From Miltoncostaea marina (GTDB taxonomy: Bacteria; Actinomycetota; Thermoleophilia; Miltoncostaeales; Miltoncostaeaceae), in NCBI RefSeq assembly GCF_018141525.1, contig NZ_CP064655.1:1302001-1366000 (forward strand): a stretch of DNA of 64,000 nt, given 5' to 3'. Each line of letters begins with the position of its first letter. Positions within the stretch are counted from its first letter, which is position 1. The translations under genes and the position numbers were made by a program. Under the pieces are notes generated by a model, which had not been told where the DNA came from, ran no database searches, and worked only from the letters and a program-made list of their open reading frames with translations. Positions 52,526 to 60,489 of this stretch are shown in pieces.

Positions 52526-55306
52526 ATGAACGTAAGGCGCACCAAGGTTCCGAGGTCCGTGGAGGCGCTCGCCCACGTGGACGATACGCGCGTCAACATC
52601 CCAACCGCCGAGTACGAACCGGTCGTCGAAGACGACACGCGTGCCGCCATCCGCGTCGCCTATGAGCGCCGCAACAGGGACCTCGATCCGCAGCTCGTCT
52701 GGCGCGGGAAGGACGAACAGGACCTCAGCGATCTCGTCGTCGCGGCGCCGCCCATCTACATCCAGGAGAAGGTCCACCCAAAGGCGCTCATCGACGCTCT
52801 CAGCCGGCGTTCGGACGGAGCACCTCCCTCAGACGAGCAGATGGATCTCTTTGCCGACTTCAACGGCTTGGAGGCCGACGCCGACCGAACCGACTTCTAC
52901 CAGCACGAGCAGAACTGGACGAACCGGATGATTCTCGGTGACTCGCTCCAGGTCATGGCGAGTCTCGCCGAGCGGGAGGGCCTTCGAGGCAAGGTTCAGT
53001 GTATCTATATCGACCCGCCGTACGGCATTAAGTTTAACAGCAACTTCCAGTGGTCAACTACAACTCGGGACGTCAAGGACGGCAAGTCTGACCACATTAC
53101 CCGCGAACCGGAGCAGGTAAGGGCATTTCGAGACACCTGGCGGGATGGCATCCACAGCTACCTCGCGTATCTCCGTGACCGGCTCACCTTGGCGCTTGAT
53201 CTTCTCTCGCCAACCGGCTCGATCTTCGTCCAAATCGGTGACGAGAACGTCCACCGCGTGCGCGCGCTCCTAGACGAGGTATTCGGCGGCGAGAACTTCG
53301 TGAGTCTGATCTCCTTCGTTACCACCAGCGGTTTTACTCAGGCGTCCGCTCTTCCGCGCACTGGGGACTACCTCATTTGGTACGCGAAGTCGACAGATTT
53401 GATGAAGGTGCGGCCGCAATGGATTCATGCGCCCGCTCGGCAAGGCTACCGCTGGCTTGCAATCGACGGCTGGCAGCGGGCCATGACCACAGCGGAGGAG
53501 GGCGGTGAGGCGGCACTCCCAGACGGTGCCTTTGTTTACAACGCGGACAACCTGATATCGCAGGGCGCTGCCAACGATTCGCAGCCATTCGAGCACGAGG
53601 GCAAGACCTACACGCCGCCCGCAAACGCGCATTGGAAGGCCAACTATCCAGCGGGGATGAGACGCCTCGCTGCGGCGGGGCGAATTCACACGGCGCGCAA
53701 CAGCATCCGATACCGACGGGGCCTCAACGACTTTCCGTACCAGGTGCGGACTAACCTCTGGACCGACACCGGCACTGGAAACTTCACCGACGACAAAGTT
53801 TACGTGGTCCAGACGGCGTCCAAGGTCATCCAGCGGTGCATCCTCCTCACTACCGATCCAGGCGACTTAGTGCTAGATCCGACCTGCGGCTCAGGGACCA
53901 CGGCGGCGGTATCGGAAGAGTGGGGCCGTCGATGGATAACCATCGACACGTCCCGAGTGGCCCTGGCTCTCGCTCGCGCGAGGATCATGGGCGCCCGCTA
54001 TCCGTATTACGTGCTGGCCGATTCCGCGGAGGGTCATGCCAAGAAGGCAGAAATCGGCGGCGGTTCGTTTGCCGGTCGCGCGTTTGGTTCGAGCGTCCGC
54101 CAAGGTTTTGTCTATGAGCGCATTCCACACGTCACGCTAAAGTCAATTGCGAACAACGCCGAGATCGACGCCATATGGGAGCGTTGGACGCCGACGGTCG
54201 ATGCTCTCCGCGCGGATCTGAACGCGGAGCTGTCCACGAGCTGGGAAGAGTGGGAGGTCCCGCGGAATCTCGAAGAGGCTTGGTCTCCTCGCGCAAAGGA
54301 TCTGCACGAGAAGTTCTGTGCAGCGCGCAATGAGCGTCAGGCCGAGATCGACGCATCAATTGCCTCCAAGGCTGAGCAGGAGATGCTGTACGACCGCCCG
54401 CATGAGGACAAGCGAAAGGTCAGGGTGGCCGGCCCGTTCACCGTAGAGAGCGTGAGTCCCTATCGATTCCTCGGCGTGGATGAGAACGATGAGCTGATCG
54501 ACCCGCTCGCCAACGAAACGGGCGAGGATGCGGCCGAGCAGGCGTTTGTGCGCAACATCCTAGAGAGCCTTGGCGCTGCGGGCGTCCAGCAGGTCCACAA
54601 AGATGACCGGATCGTCTTCACGGCGCTCACCCCGTGGCCGGGAGAGCGAGTGTGCGCGGAGGGGCGCTACCTAGAGGGCGAGGTCGAGCGACGAGCCGGA
54701 GTCTTCGTCGGGCCGGAGTTCGGCAGCGTGCTCCGTGCGGACCTGGTGGAGGCCGCGCGTGAGGCCGCGGACGCCGGGTTCGATGCCCTAATCGCATGCG
54801 CCTTCAGCTACGAGCCTCACACGACGGAGTTCACGAAGCTCGGGCGGCTACCGGTCCTGAAAGCTCGCATGAACGCCGACCTACACATGTCCGAGGATCT
54901 AAAGAACACCGGCAAGGGCAATCTCTTCGTCATCTTCGGCGAGCCGGATATCGATGTGCTTGACGCTGGCGACGGGAAGATCCAGGTGCGGATCAACGGC
55001 GTGGATGTGTTTGACCCGAGTGCCGGAGATGTTCGCAGCGACAGCACCGAAGGCATCGCGTGCTGGTTCGTGGACACCGACTATGACGAGGAGAGCTTCT
55101 TCGTCCGCCACGCCTACTTCCTCGGCGCGGACGATCCGTACAAGGCGCTGAAGACGACCCTCCGCGCGGAGATCGACGCCGACGCATGGGCCACGCTCAA
55201 CAGTGACGTCTCGCGGCCGTTCCCGAAGCCCGAGACCGGGCGCATCGCCGTCAAGGTCATCAATCACCTGGGCGACGAGGTGATGAAGGTCTTCCGCGTC
55301 AGCTGA
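52526..55306 (+). CDS. Type III DNA methyltransferase, Mod subunit (beta class)
   Basis: A 926-residue methyltransferase. The catalytic DPPY is at 163-166 (CIYIDPPYGIKFNS) and the SAM-binding DPTCGSGTT is at 451-459. This order, DPPY first and SAM motif later, is the beta class used by type III Mod proteins, which methylate adenine N6 on one strand. The target-recognition domain lies between. Codons from about 52990 to 54400 use A/T in third positions more than the flanks, hinting at a swapped specificity segment. A long C-terminal region (~540-926) is not seen in minimal Mod proteins. Its TGA overlaps the next ATG. Confidence 0.93.
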   Translation: MNVRRTKVPRSVEALAHVDDTRVNIPTAEYEPVVEDDTRAAIRVAYERRNRDLDPQLVWRGKDEQDLSDLVVAAPPIYIQEKVHPKALIDALSRRSDGAPPSDEQMDLFADFNGLEADADRTDFYQHEQNWTNRMILGDSLQVMASLAEREGLRGKVQCIYIDPPYGIKFNSNFQWSTTTRDVKDGKSDHITREPEQVRAFRDTWRDGIHSYLAYLRDRLTLALDLLSPTGSIFVQIGDENVHRVRALLDEVFGGENFVSLISFVTTSGFTQASALPRTGDYLIWYAKSTDLMKVRPQWIHAPARQGYRWLAIDGWQRAMTTAEEGGEAALPDGAFVYNADNLISQGAANDSQPFEHEGKTYTPPANAHWKANYPAGMRRLAAAGRIHTARNSIRYRRGLNDFPYQVRTNLWTDTGTGNFTDDKVYVVQTASKVIQRCILLTTDPGDLVLDPTCGSGTTAAVSEEWGRRWITIDTSRVALALARARIMGARYPYYVLADSAEGHAKKAEIGGGSFAGRAFGSSVRQGFVYERIPHVTLKSIANNAEIDAIWERWTPTVDALRADLNAELSTSWEEWEVPRNLEEAWSPRAKDLHEKFCAARNERQAEIDASIASKAEQEMLYDRPHEDKRKVRVAGPFTVESVSPYRFLGVDENDELIDPLANETGEDAAEQAFVRNILESLGAAGVQQVHKDDRIVFTALTPWPGERVCAEGRYLEGEVERRAGVFVGPEFGSVLRADLVEAAREAADAGFDALIACAFSYEPHTTEFTKLGRLPVLKARMNADLHMSEDLKNTGKGNLFVIFGEPDIDVLDAGDGKIQVRINGVDVFDPSAGDVRSDSTEGIACWFVDTDYDEESFFVRHAYFLGADDPYKALKTTLRAEIDADAWATLNSDVSRPFPKPETGRIAVKVINHLGDEVMKVFRVS

Positions 55307-57372
55307 TGCGGTTCCTCATCGCCGACACATTCACGGACAGCCTCGCCAAGCTGGCCGCCGAGGAGCAGAAGGCCGTCAAGATGACGGCGTTCGACCTCCA
55401 GACCAATCCGGCGCACCCAGGCCTCAAGTTCCACCGCCTCGACCGCGCGAAGGACAAGGACTTCTGGTCGGTCCGGGCCGGGCGGGACATCAGGATCATC
55501 GTGCATCGTCGCAGCGGAGACGTGGTCCTCTGCTATGCCGATCATCACGATCCCGCCTACGCGTGGGCCGAGCGGCGTCGGATGACGACACACCCGACGA
55601 CCGGGGCCGCGCAGCTCATCGAGGTGAGGGAGACCGTCCAAGAGGTGATCGTCCCGGTCCACGTCCCTCAGGAGGCGCCTGCGCCGGCCGCCCCGGCGCT
55701 CTTCGCCGACCGCTCGGACGACGAGCTCCTCGGCTATGGCGTGCCCGAGGAGCGGGTCGCCGACGTCAGGGCGGCGACGGAGGAGTCGCTCCTCGTCCTC
55801 GCGGACGACCTCCCCGCAGAGGCGGCCGAGGCGCTGCTCGAGTTGGCGACCGGCGGCACTCCGCCGGTGCGACTCCTCATTCCTGGCGGTGATCCCTTCG
55901 AGCACCCCGACGCGCAGCGACGCTTCCGGGTCATGCACGACATCGAAGAACTCCAGCGGGCGCTCGACTACCCGTGGGACCGATGGATGGTCTTCCTGCA
56001 TCCGGCGCAGCGGGAGATCGTCGAGGGGCGCTTCTCCGGGCCCGCCCGCGTCTCTGGGGCGGCCGGCACGGGCAAGACCATCGTCGCGCTCCATCGGGCG
56101 GTGTTCCTGGCGGGGGACGATCCTGACTCGCGTGTCCTTCTGACGACCTACTCCGACACGCTGGGCGAGGCACTCCGTGCGCGCCTCGGCCTACTCGTCG
56201 GCAACCGGCCCCGTGTGGCGGAGCGTCTCGAGGTTCGCTCGATCACCGAGGTCGGGCGGACGCTCTATCGCGCGCGGTTCGGCGAGCCGCGGATCGCATC
56301 ACGCGCTGCGGTCGCCGAGATCCTCCGCGAGGCGGCGAGCTCGGTCGAGGCTCACCCCTTCTCGGAGCGCTTCCTGGCGGCCGAGTGGGAACACGTCGTC
56401 GATGCCTGGCAGCTCACCACCTGGGAGGCGTACCGGGACGTGCGCCGGCTCGGTCGGCGTACGCGCCTCGCGGAGTCGCAGCGCGCCGTCCTGTGGCAGA
56501 TCTTCGAGCTCGTGCGAGCGGGACTCGCCCAGAAGGGGTTGCTCACGGAGTCCGAGGTTCAGGCGCGTCTTGCAGAGGCCATCGTCGCCGATGGCAGCAG
56601 TCCTTACAGTCACGTCGTCGTCGATGAAGCGCAGGACATGGGCGTCGCCCACTTGCGTCTTCTTGCCGCGCTCGGCGGAAACCGCGCCGACGGGCTGTTC
56701 TTCGCGGGTGACCTCGGTCAGCGGATCTTCGCTCAACCGTTCTCGTGGAAATCCCTGGGCGTCGATATCCGGGGGCGCTCACGAACCCTCCGTGTGAACT
56801 ACCGGACGTCTCACCAGATCCGGACGAACGCGGATCGGCTTCTCGACCCGGAGCAGTCGGATGCCGACGGCAACGTCGAGAGCCGCGCCGGCACGATCTC
56901 GGTCTTCAACGGCCCCGCGCCGGAGGTCAAGGTGCTCGACGACGCGGCCGCCGAGATTTCGGCTGTCGCCGAATGGCTCCGCACCCGCCTGGAGGAGGGC
57001 TTCACGGAGGGCGAGCTCGGCGTCTTCGTCCGCTCGGGGGACGAGATCGAGCGTGCAGAGCGAGCCCTCGCCTCGGCGGGCGTCGAGGGAGTGCTCCTCG
57101 ATGACGGAAATCGCATGGCGAACGGCCGCGTGGCGGTGAGCACGATGCACCTCGCGAAGGGGCTCGAGTTCCGCGGGGTCGCGGTGATGGCGTGCGACGA
57201 CGAGGTGATCCCTTCGCAGGCGCGAATCGACGCGATCGCCGACGTCGCCGACTTGGAGGACGTCTACTCGACCGAACGGCACCTCCTCTACGTCGCGTGC
57301 ACGCGCGCACGGGACAACCTCCTCGTCACGGGAGTGCGGCCCGCGTCCGAGTTCCTGGATGACCTGACGTGA
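55306..57372 (+). CDS. UvrD-family helicase with N-terminal RelE-like domain
   Basis: A 688-residue fusion. Residues 1-90 look like a RelE/ParE toxin fold: LKFHRLDRAKDKDFWSVRAGRDIRIIVHRRSGDVVLCYADHHDPAYAWAERR. A linker leads to an SF1 helicase: Walker A GAAGTGKT (~250-257), DEAQD (~440), VNYRTSHQI, VSTMHLAKGLEFRGVAV, and YVACTRARD. SF1 UvrD-like enzymes unwind DNA 3' to 5'. The RelE-like domain may be an RNA nuclease, a ribosome binder or only a binding module. The ATG overlaps the mod stop, so it is produced with Res and Mod and probably belongs to the same defence unit. Confidence 0.9.
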   Translation: MRFLIADTFTDSLAKLAAEEQKAVKMTAFDLQTNPAHPGLKFHRLDRAKDKDFWSVRAGRDIRIIVHRRSGDVVLCYADHHDPAYAWAERRRMTTHPTTGAAQLIEVRETVQEVIVPVHVPQEAPAPAAPALFADRSDDELLGYGVPEERVADVRAATEESLLVLADDLPAEAAEALLELATGGTPPVRLLIPGGDPFEHPDAQRRFRVMHDIEELQRALDYPWDRWMVFLHPAQREIVEGRFSGPARVSGAAGTGKTIVALHRAVFLAGDDPDSRVLLTTYSDTLGEALRARLGLLVGNRPRVAERLEVRSITEVGRTLYRARFGEPRIASRAAVAEILREAASSVEAHPFSERFLAAEWEHVVDAWQLTTWEAYRDVRRLGRRTRLAESQRAVLWQIFELVRAGLAQKGLLTESEVQARLAEAIVADGSSPYSHVVVDEAQDMGVAHLRLLAALGGNRADGLFFAGDLGQRIFAQPFSWKSLGVDIRGRSRTLRVNYRTSHQIRTNADRLLDPEQSDADGNVESRAGTISVFNGPAPEVKVLDDAAAEISAVAEWLRTRLEEGFTEGELGVFVRSGDEIERAERALASAGVEGVLLDDGNRMANGRVAVSTMHLAKGLEFRGVAVMACDDEVIPSQARIDAIADVADLEDVYSTERHLLYVACTRARDNLLVTGVRPASEFLDDLT

Positions 57373-57521
57373 CCACTCCGGCGTCGTAGCGGCTCGCAAA
57401 GGCCGCAAGCAACGAGAGGCTCGCCATGCTGGACGCCCGTCCGATCCGGGAGACTCCGACGAGCGAAGAGGTGCGCGAGGATTTCGGACCTCGTCCGCGT
57501 CCCCCGCGGGCGGAAGCTGTG

Positions 57522-57808
57522 ATGCGTGCTGGGTACGACAGCGGGCCGACGCCCTGCAGATAGACCTCGAGGACGTCGAGCCGATCGACTATGACGAGAA
57601 CGTAGGTGTGGCGGGCAGCGTCGCTGTCGCCGGAGGTCGCATCGTCGGGATCGAGCTGCTCTCGCCGGCGCGCCGGCTCGAGGATCTCGCCGAGGTCGCT
57701 CGGCGTCACGGCCTCGACTACGAAGCATCGAGGTCCGCGGCTCGGGCTGCGCTCGCCGCACCGGACCGGCGGGTCACGATCGATGTGGCGGCGCGAGTGA
57801 TCGCTTAG
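57522..57808 (+). pseudogene. DUF2283-like gene with one-base frameshift
   Basis: The ATG follows GGAAG and reads MRAGYDSG, the usual DUF2283 opening (MRATYDPEADAL-type). One base is then missing from a G run near 57545, and the remainder reads in the next frame: ADALQIDLEDVEPIDYDENVG and GGRIVGIELLSPARRLEDL, the family core, to the stop used here. DUF2283 proteins often pair with DUF4258 toxins as small antitoxin-like partners; no partner was recognised. With the lost G restored, the gene would be about 95 codons. Confidence 0.6.
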
Positions 57809-57866
57809 TCCGTCGCGCCGTTGGTGGCGTGGCCGGGCGACAGGCCGTACAGCCAGTCCTTGGCCG

Positions 57867-57895
57867 TTGGCCGCGCCTCGCAATCGGGGTACAGT
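57867..57895 (+). promoter_or_regulatory. Promoter of the toxin-antitoxin pair
   Basis: TTGGCC, a 17-base spacer and TACAGT. The -10 box ends six bases before the antitoxin ATG, so the transcript is probably leaderless; no Shine-Dalgarno fits in the gap. Confidence 0.6.
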
Positions 57896-57901
57896 CGTTC
57901 C

Positions 57902-58102
57902 ATGAGCACGAGAACGACTCAGCAGCACACGTTTGCCCGAACTGATCTCGTGCGCTCCCTTTCGGAGGTCGAGCATCGATACGGCATGTCCTCGGAGCAG
58001 TTCCGGGCTCGCTGGCTCGCCGGCGAGCTCGACCATGGTGACTTCGATTTGAACCGTTGGTGGGGGCTGCTGGCCCTCGCCGATCGCGCCAGGGGCGCGT
58101 AG
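57902..58102 (+). CDS. Small antitoxin, TumA-like
   Basis: A 66-residue protein with LVRSLSEVEHRYGMSSEQFRARWLAGELDHGDFDLNRWWGLLALA. The YGMSSEQF-x-RW-x-GEL pattern is that of short antitoxins next to DUF6516/TumE-like toxins. Expected to neutralise the adjacent toxin and perhaps autoregulate. A good promoter lies directly upstream and the transcript appears leaderless. It sits near the right end of the island, where such pairs often stabilise mobile DNA. Confidence 0.72.
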   Translation: MSTRTTQQHTFARTDLVRSLSEVEHRYGMSSEQFRARWLAGELDHGDFDLNRWWGLLALADRARGA

Positions 58103-58125
58103 CCCCCGTCGCGCGACTGTCGGGG

Positions 58126-58539
58126 TTGCGCGCACCGGGACGTCGGCCGAGGCCGAGGCACGTCAGCGCACACCTGGCGGAGGTCGATCAAGAACTCGCC
58201 GCCGTGGGGATCGGCTTTCGACCTCCCCACGCGATGCCGCTGGAGCGTTCCGCGACGCTCGGACTCGTGGATGCCCGGGTCGAGGTGCCCGGGCATCCTG
58301 ACGCCGTGGTGAAGGTGTTCGAGGTCATCGATATGGATCTGGGCGATGACCCTCGCGAGACGTACTCGTACCGGCTTGTCATCGACGGCCACCAGGTGCT
58401 CGGCTGGGATCGCGACGGCGTCGGGCCCGACCATGGCCACAGAGGGTCGGCGGACGACATGACGACGGACCACCCGGCAGAGACGATGACGCGGCAGGAG
58501 TTCCTTCGCCGAGTTGCCGAGCATCTCGGGGGCGGCTGA
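58126..58539 (+). CDS. TumE-like (DUF6516) toxin, start uncertain
   Basis: Up to 137 residues from a TTG; a CTG at 58174 or GTG at 58204 are alternatives. The diagnostic part is VVKVFEVIDMDLGDDPRETYSYRLVIDGHQVLGWDRDGVGPDHGHRG, matching TumE-like toxins (strand, then SYRLV-x-DG-x-x-x-GWDR, then a His-rich H-x-H). These are thought to act on nucleic acid, possibly RNA, but no mechanism is confirmed from sequence. It follows the antitoxin with a 23-base gap. Confidence 0.65.
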   Translation: MRAPGRRPRPRHVSAHLAEVDQELAAVGIGFRPPHAMPLERSATLGLVDARVEVPGHPDAVVKVFEVIDMDLGDDPRETYSYRLVIDGHQVLGWDRDGVGPDHGHRGSADDMTTDHPAETMTRQEFLRRVAEHLGGG

Positions 58540-58676
58540 GCAGCGGTCGCGCGTCCGCGCTCAACCGGCCCCGGACACCACCGGAACACCACGCCGGGGC
58601 GTTTGCTCGGTCTCCTCGCGCTGACCGACCTGCCGATTTGCAGGTAGTTCGCCTAACCAAGAGGGTCCCGATCGAG

Positions 58677-58700
58677 GATCCCGGTATCCTCCACTGACGA
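58677..58700. repeat. Attachment site copy (attR)
   Basis: Exact 24-base copy of the tRNA-Ala 3' end and the following seven bases (first copy at 46537). It marks the right end of the 12.1-kb island. The sequence right of it again resembles the region next to the tRNA, including a hairpin and integrase 3' end. Confidence 0.92.
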
Positions 58701-59165
58701 AAGGCCCGCTCAGCGGGCCGTTTTCACGCGGAGGCCCCTCCTGGAACACCACCAGGAGACCACGGCGGAGCGCCTCCAGGCTTCCGGCGGGCTCGTCGAG
58801 GAGCACGTGGGAGTAGACGTCGAGCGTCACCGACGCCCGCCCGTGGCCGACCACCCGCTGGATCACCGTGATCGGCAGGCCGGCCATCACCAGGCGGCTG
58901 ATGAAGCGGTGGCGGAGGTTGTGCGGGTTGATGTGGCGCAGCCCGGCCGCCACGCACGCGCGCCGCATCGCCTGGCGGATGGTCTGGGCGGTGAGGTCGG
59001 GGAAGAGGGGAGCCGCGGCGACGTGCGGGCCGCCCAGCGTCGCCGCCAGGCGATTGGGGTTGCGGCACCAGTGCCGACCTGCCGTGGCGCCCTTCGTGCG
59101 GTCGCCGGGGGGGCTCGCCTCCACCTCGTGCGGGCGGGCCGAGGCCGCCGTAAGCGAGAGCGGCG
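58701..59165 (-). pseudogene. Integrase 3' remnant
   Basis: The C-terminal half of a second tyrosine integrase, closely related to the intact one. It keeps PLFPDLTAQTIRQAMRRACVAAGL, HNLRHRF, VVGHGRASV and YSHVLL, but nothing that corresponds to the arm-binding or core-binding domains. Upstream the similarity fades near 59165 through a decayed region (SLTAASARPHEVEASP against SLTYGDLDPPRGRMRV). It is in the same orientation and position relative to att as the intact gene, so it is probably the relic of an earlier island. Confidence 0.85.
58703..58723. terminator. Hairpin next to the second att copy
   Basis: GGCCCGCT, one base, AGCGGGCC, then GTTTT: a copy of the tRNA-Ala terminator hairpin, carrying a short T run. 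Two bases (GA) present at the first copy are missing here. Confidence 0.7.
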
Positions 59166-59408
59166 GCTCCTCGCCTGGCCGGTTGCTCCGTGCGTACCTT
59201 CCTGGAGGGAAGTCGTCGCCTCTCTGTCGGCGTCCGCAGAGGTTGAGCAACCCCAGGAAGCGTGGTGGGGCGCGAAGGTGGTCGCCAGCTGGACCGGCTC
59301 CGAGCCGGAAAGGTGCGAATGCCCTCCACTAGGCAAGCGCGTGACATGCGCGCGTCCGAGGCTCTACATTCGGACGAGGGAATCTGAGTCGAAGTCAAGG
59401 GGGAACGG

Positions 59409-60472
59409 GTGGAGCTCGTGCACCTCGAGGCGGTCGACGTGGTCGACGAGTGTCACTGGCGCTGGCGTCTGACAAGCGCGCAAGGGGCATTCCTCGCCGA
59501 TCACACCGTTGCGCTTGCACGCGGCAGCGTTGAACTGGAGGGCTTCACCGATCTGTACGAGATGCTGCGCTGGCGCGCCGACCTGCAAGACCGACTCCAC
59601 AGCGAAGGTCAGCTGGTCTCCCGAGTCGGTCGGTGGATGGGTGAGCAGGTGCTCGGGGCGGTTGGCGACGCGCTGATTGTGAGGGCGCCAGTGACCGTGC
59701 GCGTGGCGGTGCCCGAGGGGGCGCCCTGGCTCTGGTCTCGGCCGCTCGAGCTCGCCCACGTCGGTGGCGAGCCGCTTGCGGTGCAGGACGTGAGCTTCGT
59801 TTTCGCGCACGCGGTTGCATCCCAAGAAAGCGGCGGGCAATTCAAGGGCGCGGTAGGCGAGCGGCTCCGGATGCTCGGCCTGTTCAGCCTGCCCACCGGC
59901 GGAGGGGCACTCGCGCTCCGCCATGAACGTCACCGGCTGGCTCGGATGGTCCAGGAAGTTGCGACTTCTGAAGCAAAGGGGGTCGAGCTCCGGGTCGTCC
60001 AGTACGGGGTCACTCGGGAGCGGCTGGAGCAGATCGTGGAGGAGGGCGAGGGGTGGGACATCCTGCACTTCTCAGGGCACGGGCTTCCCCGCGGCCTGGT
60101 GCTCGAACACGAGGACGGCAGCGAGGATCTGATCGACGTCGACGAGCTGATCCGACTGCTCGGTCCGACCCGTCGCCAGCTCAAACTGGTGACGCTCTCT
60201 TCCTGCTACTCGGCCGCGGATGCCGCCACCACCACGCTCCAAGAGCTCGGCGTCCGGATCGAAGTCGCCCCCGTCCCGGCCGACGGTCCCCCCCGCACGA
60301 AGCTCAGAATGTTGAAATGATCGCTGGGGCTCCTAGCTCGGAGGTTGGGCTCGCACGCCTTCCGGCGCTCGCGCGGACGCTGGCTGACCGTCTGGGATGC
60401 GCCGTCCTTGCCATGCGCTACCCGGTGGTCGACGAGTACGCACCTGGAGAGGGGCGCCACGCCGCCCCCTGA
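59409..60472 (+). pseudogene. CHAT-domain protease, frameshifted and 3' truncated
   Basis: A caspase-like (clan CD) protease of the CHAT type. The first frame encodes 303 residues with the catalytic His H224 in ILHFSGHG and Cys C266 in TLSSCYSA. At a run of seven C (60288-60294) the frame ends soon after, while the -1 frame continues the family sequence: VEMIAGAPSSEVGLARLPAL and LGCAVLAMRYPVVDEYA. One more C would restore it. After VVDEYA the family sequence breaks off and a stop follows, so the last part of the CHAT domain is also lost. CHAT proteases can act in cell-death defence; here the catalytic dyad survives but the fold may be incomplete. Confidence 0.72.
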
Positions 60473-60489
60473 GGAGAGGAGCGAGCCAG

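Noticed and set aside
49431-57372. BREX or DISARM system
   Set aside because: No BrxC/PglZ, DUF1998 or phospholipase-D genes are present. The Res and Mod motifs fit type III restriction-modification.
59171-59408. Intact N-terminal half of the second integrase
   Set aside because: No arm-binding or core-binding motifs are found in any frame; the sequence has decayed or been replaced.
60320-60489. A third att copy closing the older island
   Set aside because: No match to the tRNA 3' end was seen between the broken CHAT gene and the Rieske oxidoreductase, so the right end of the older island is not defined.
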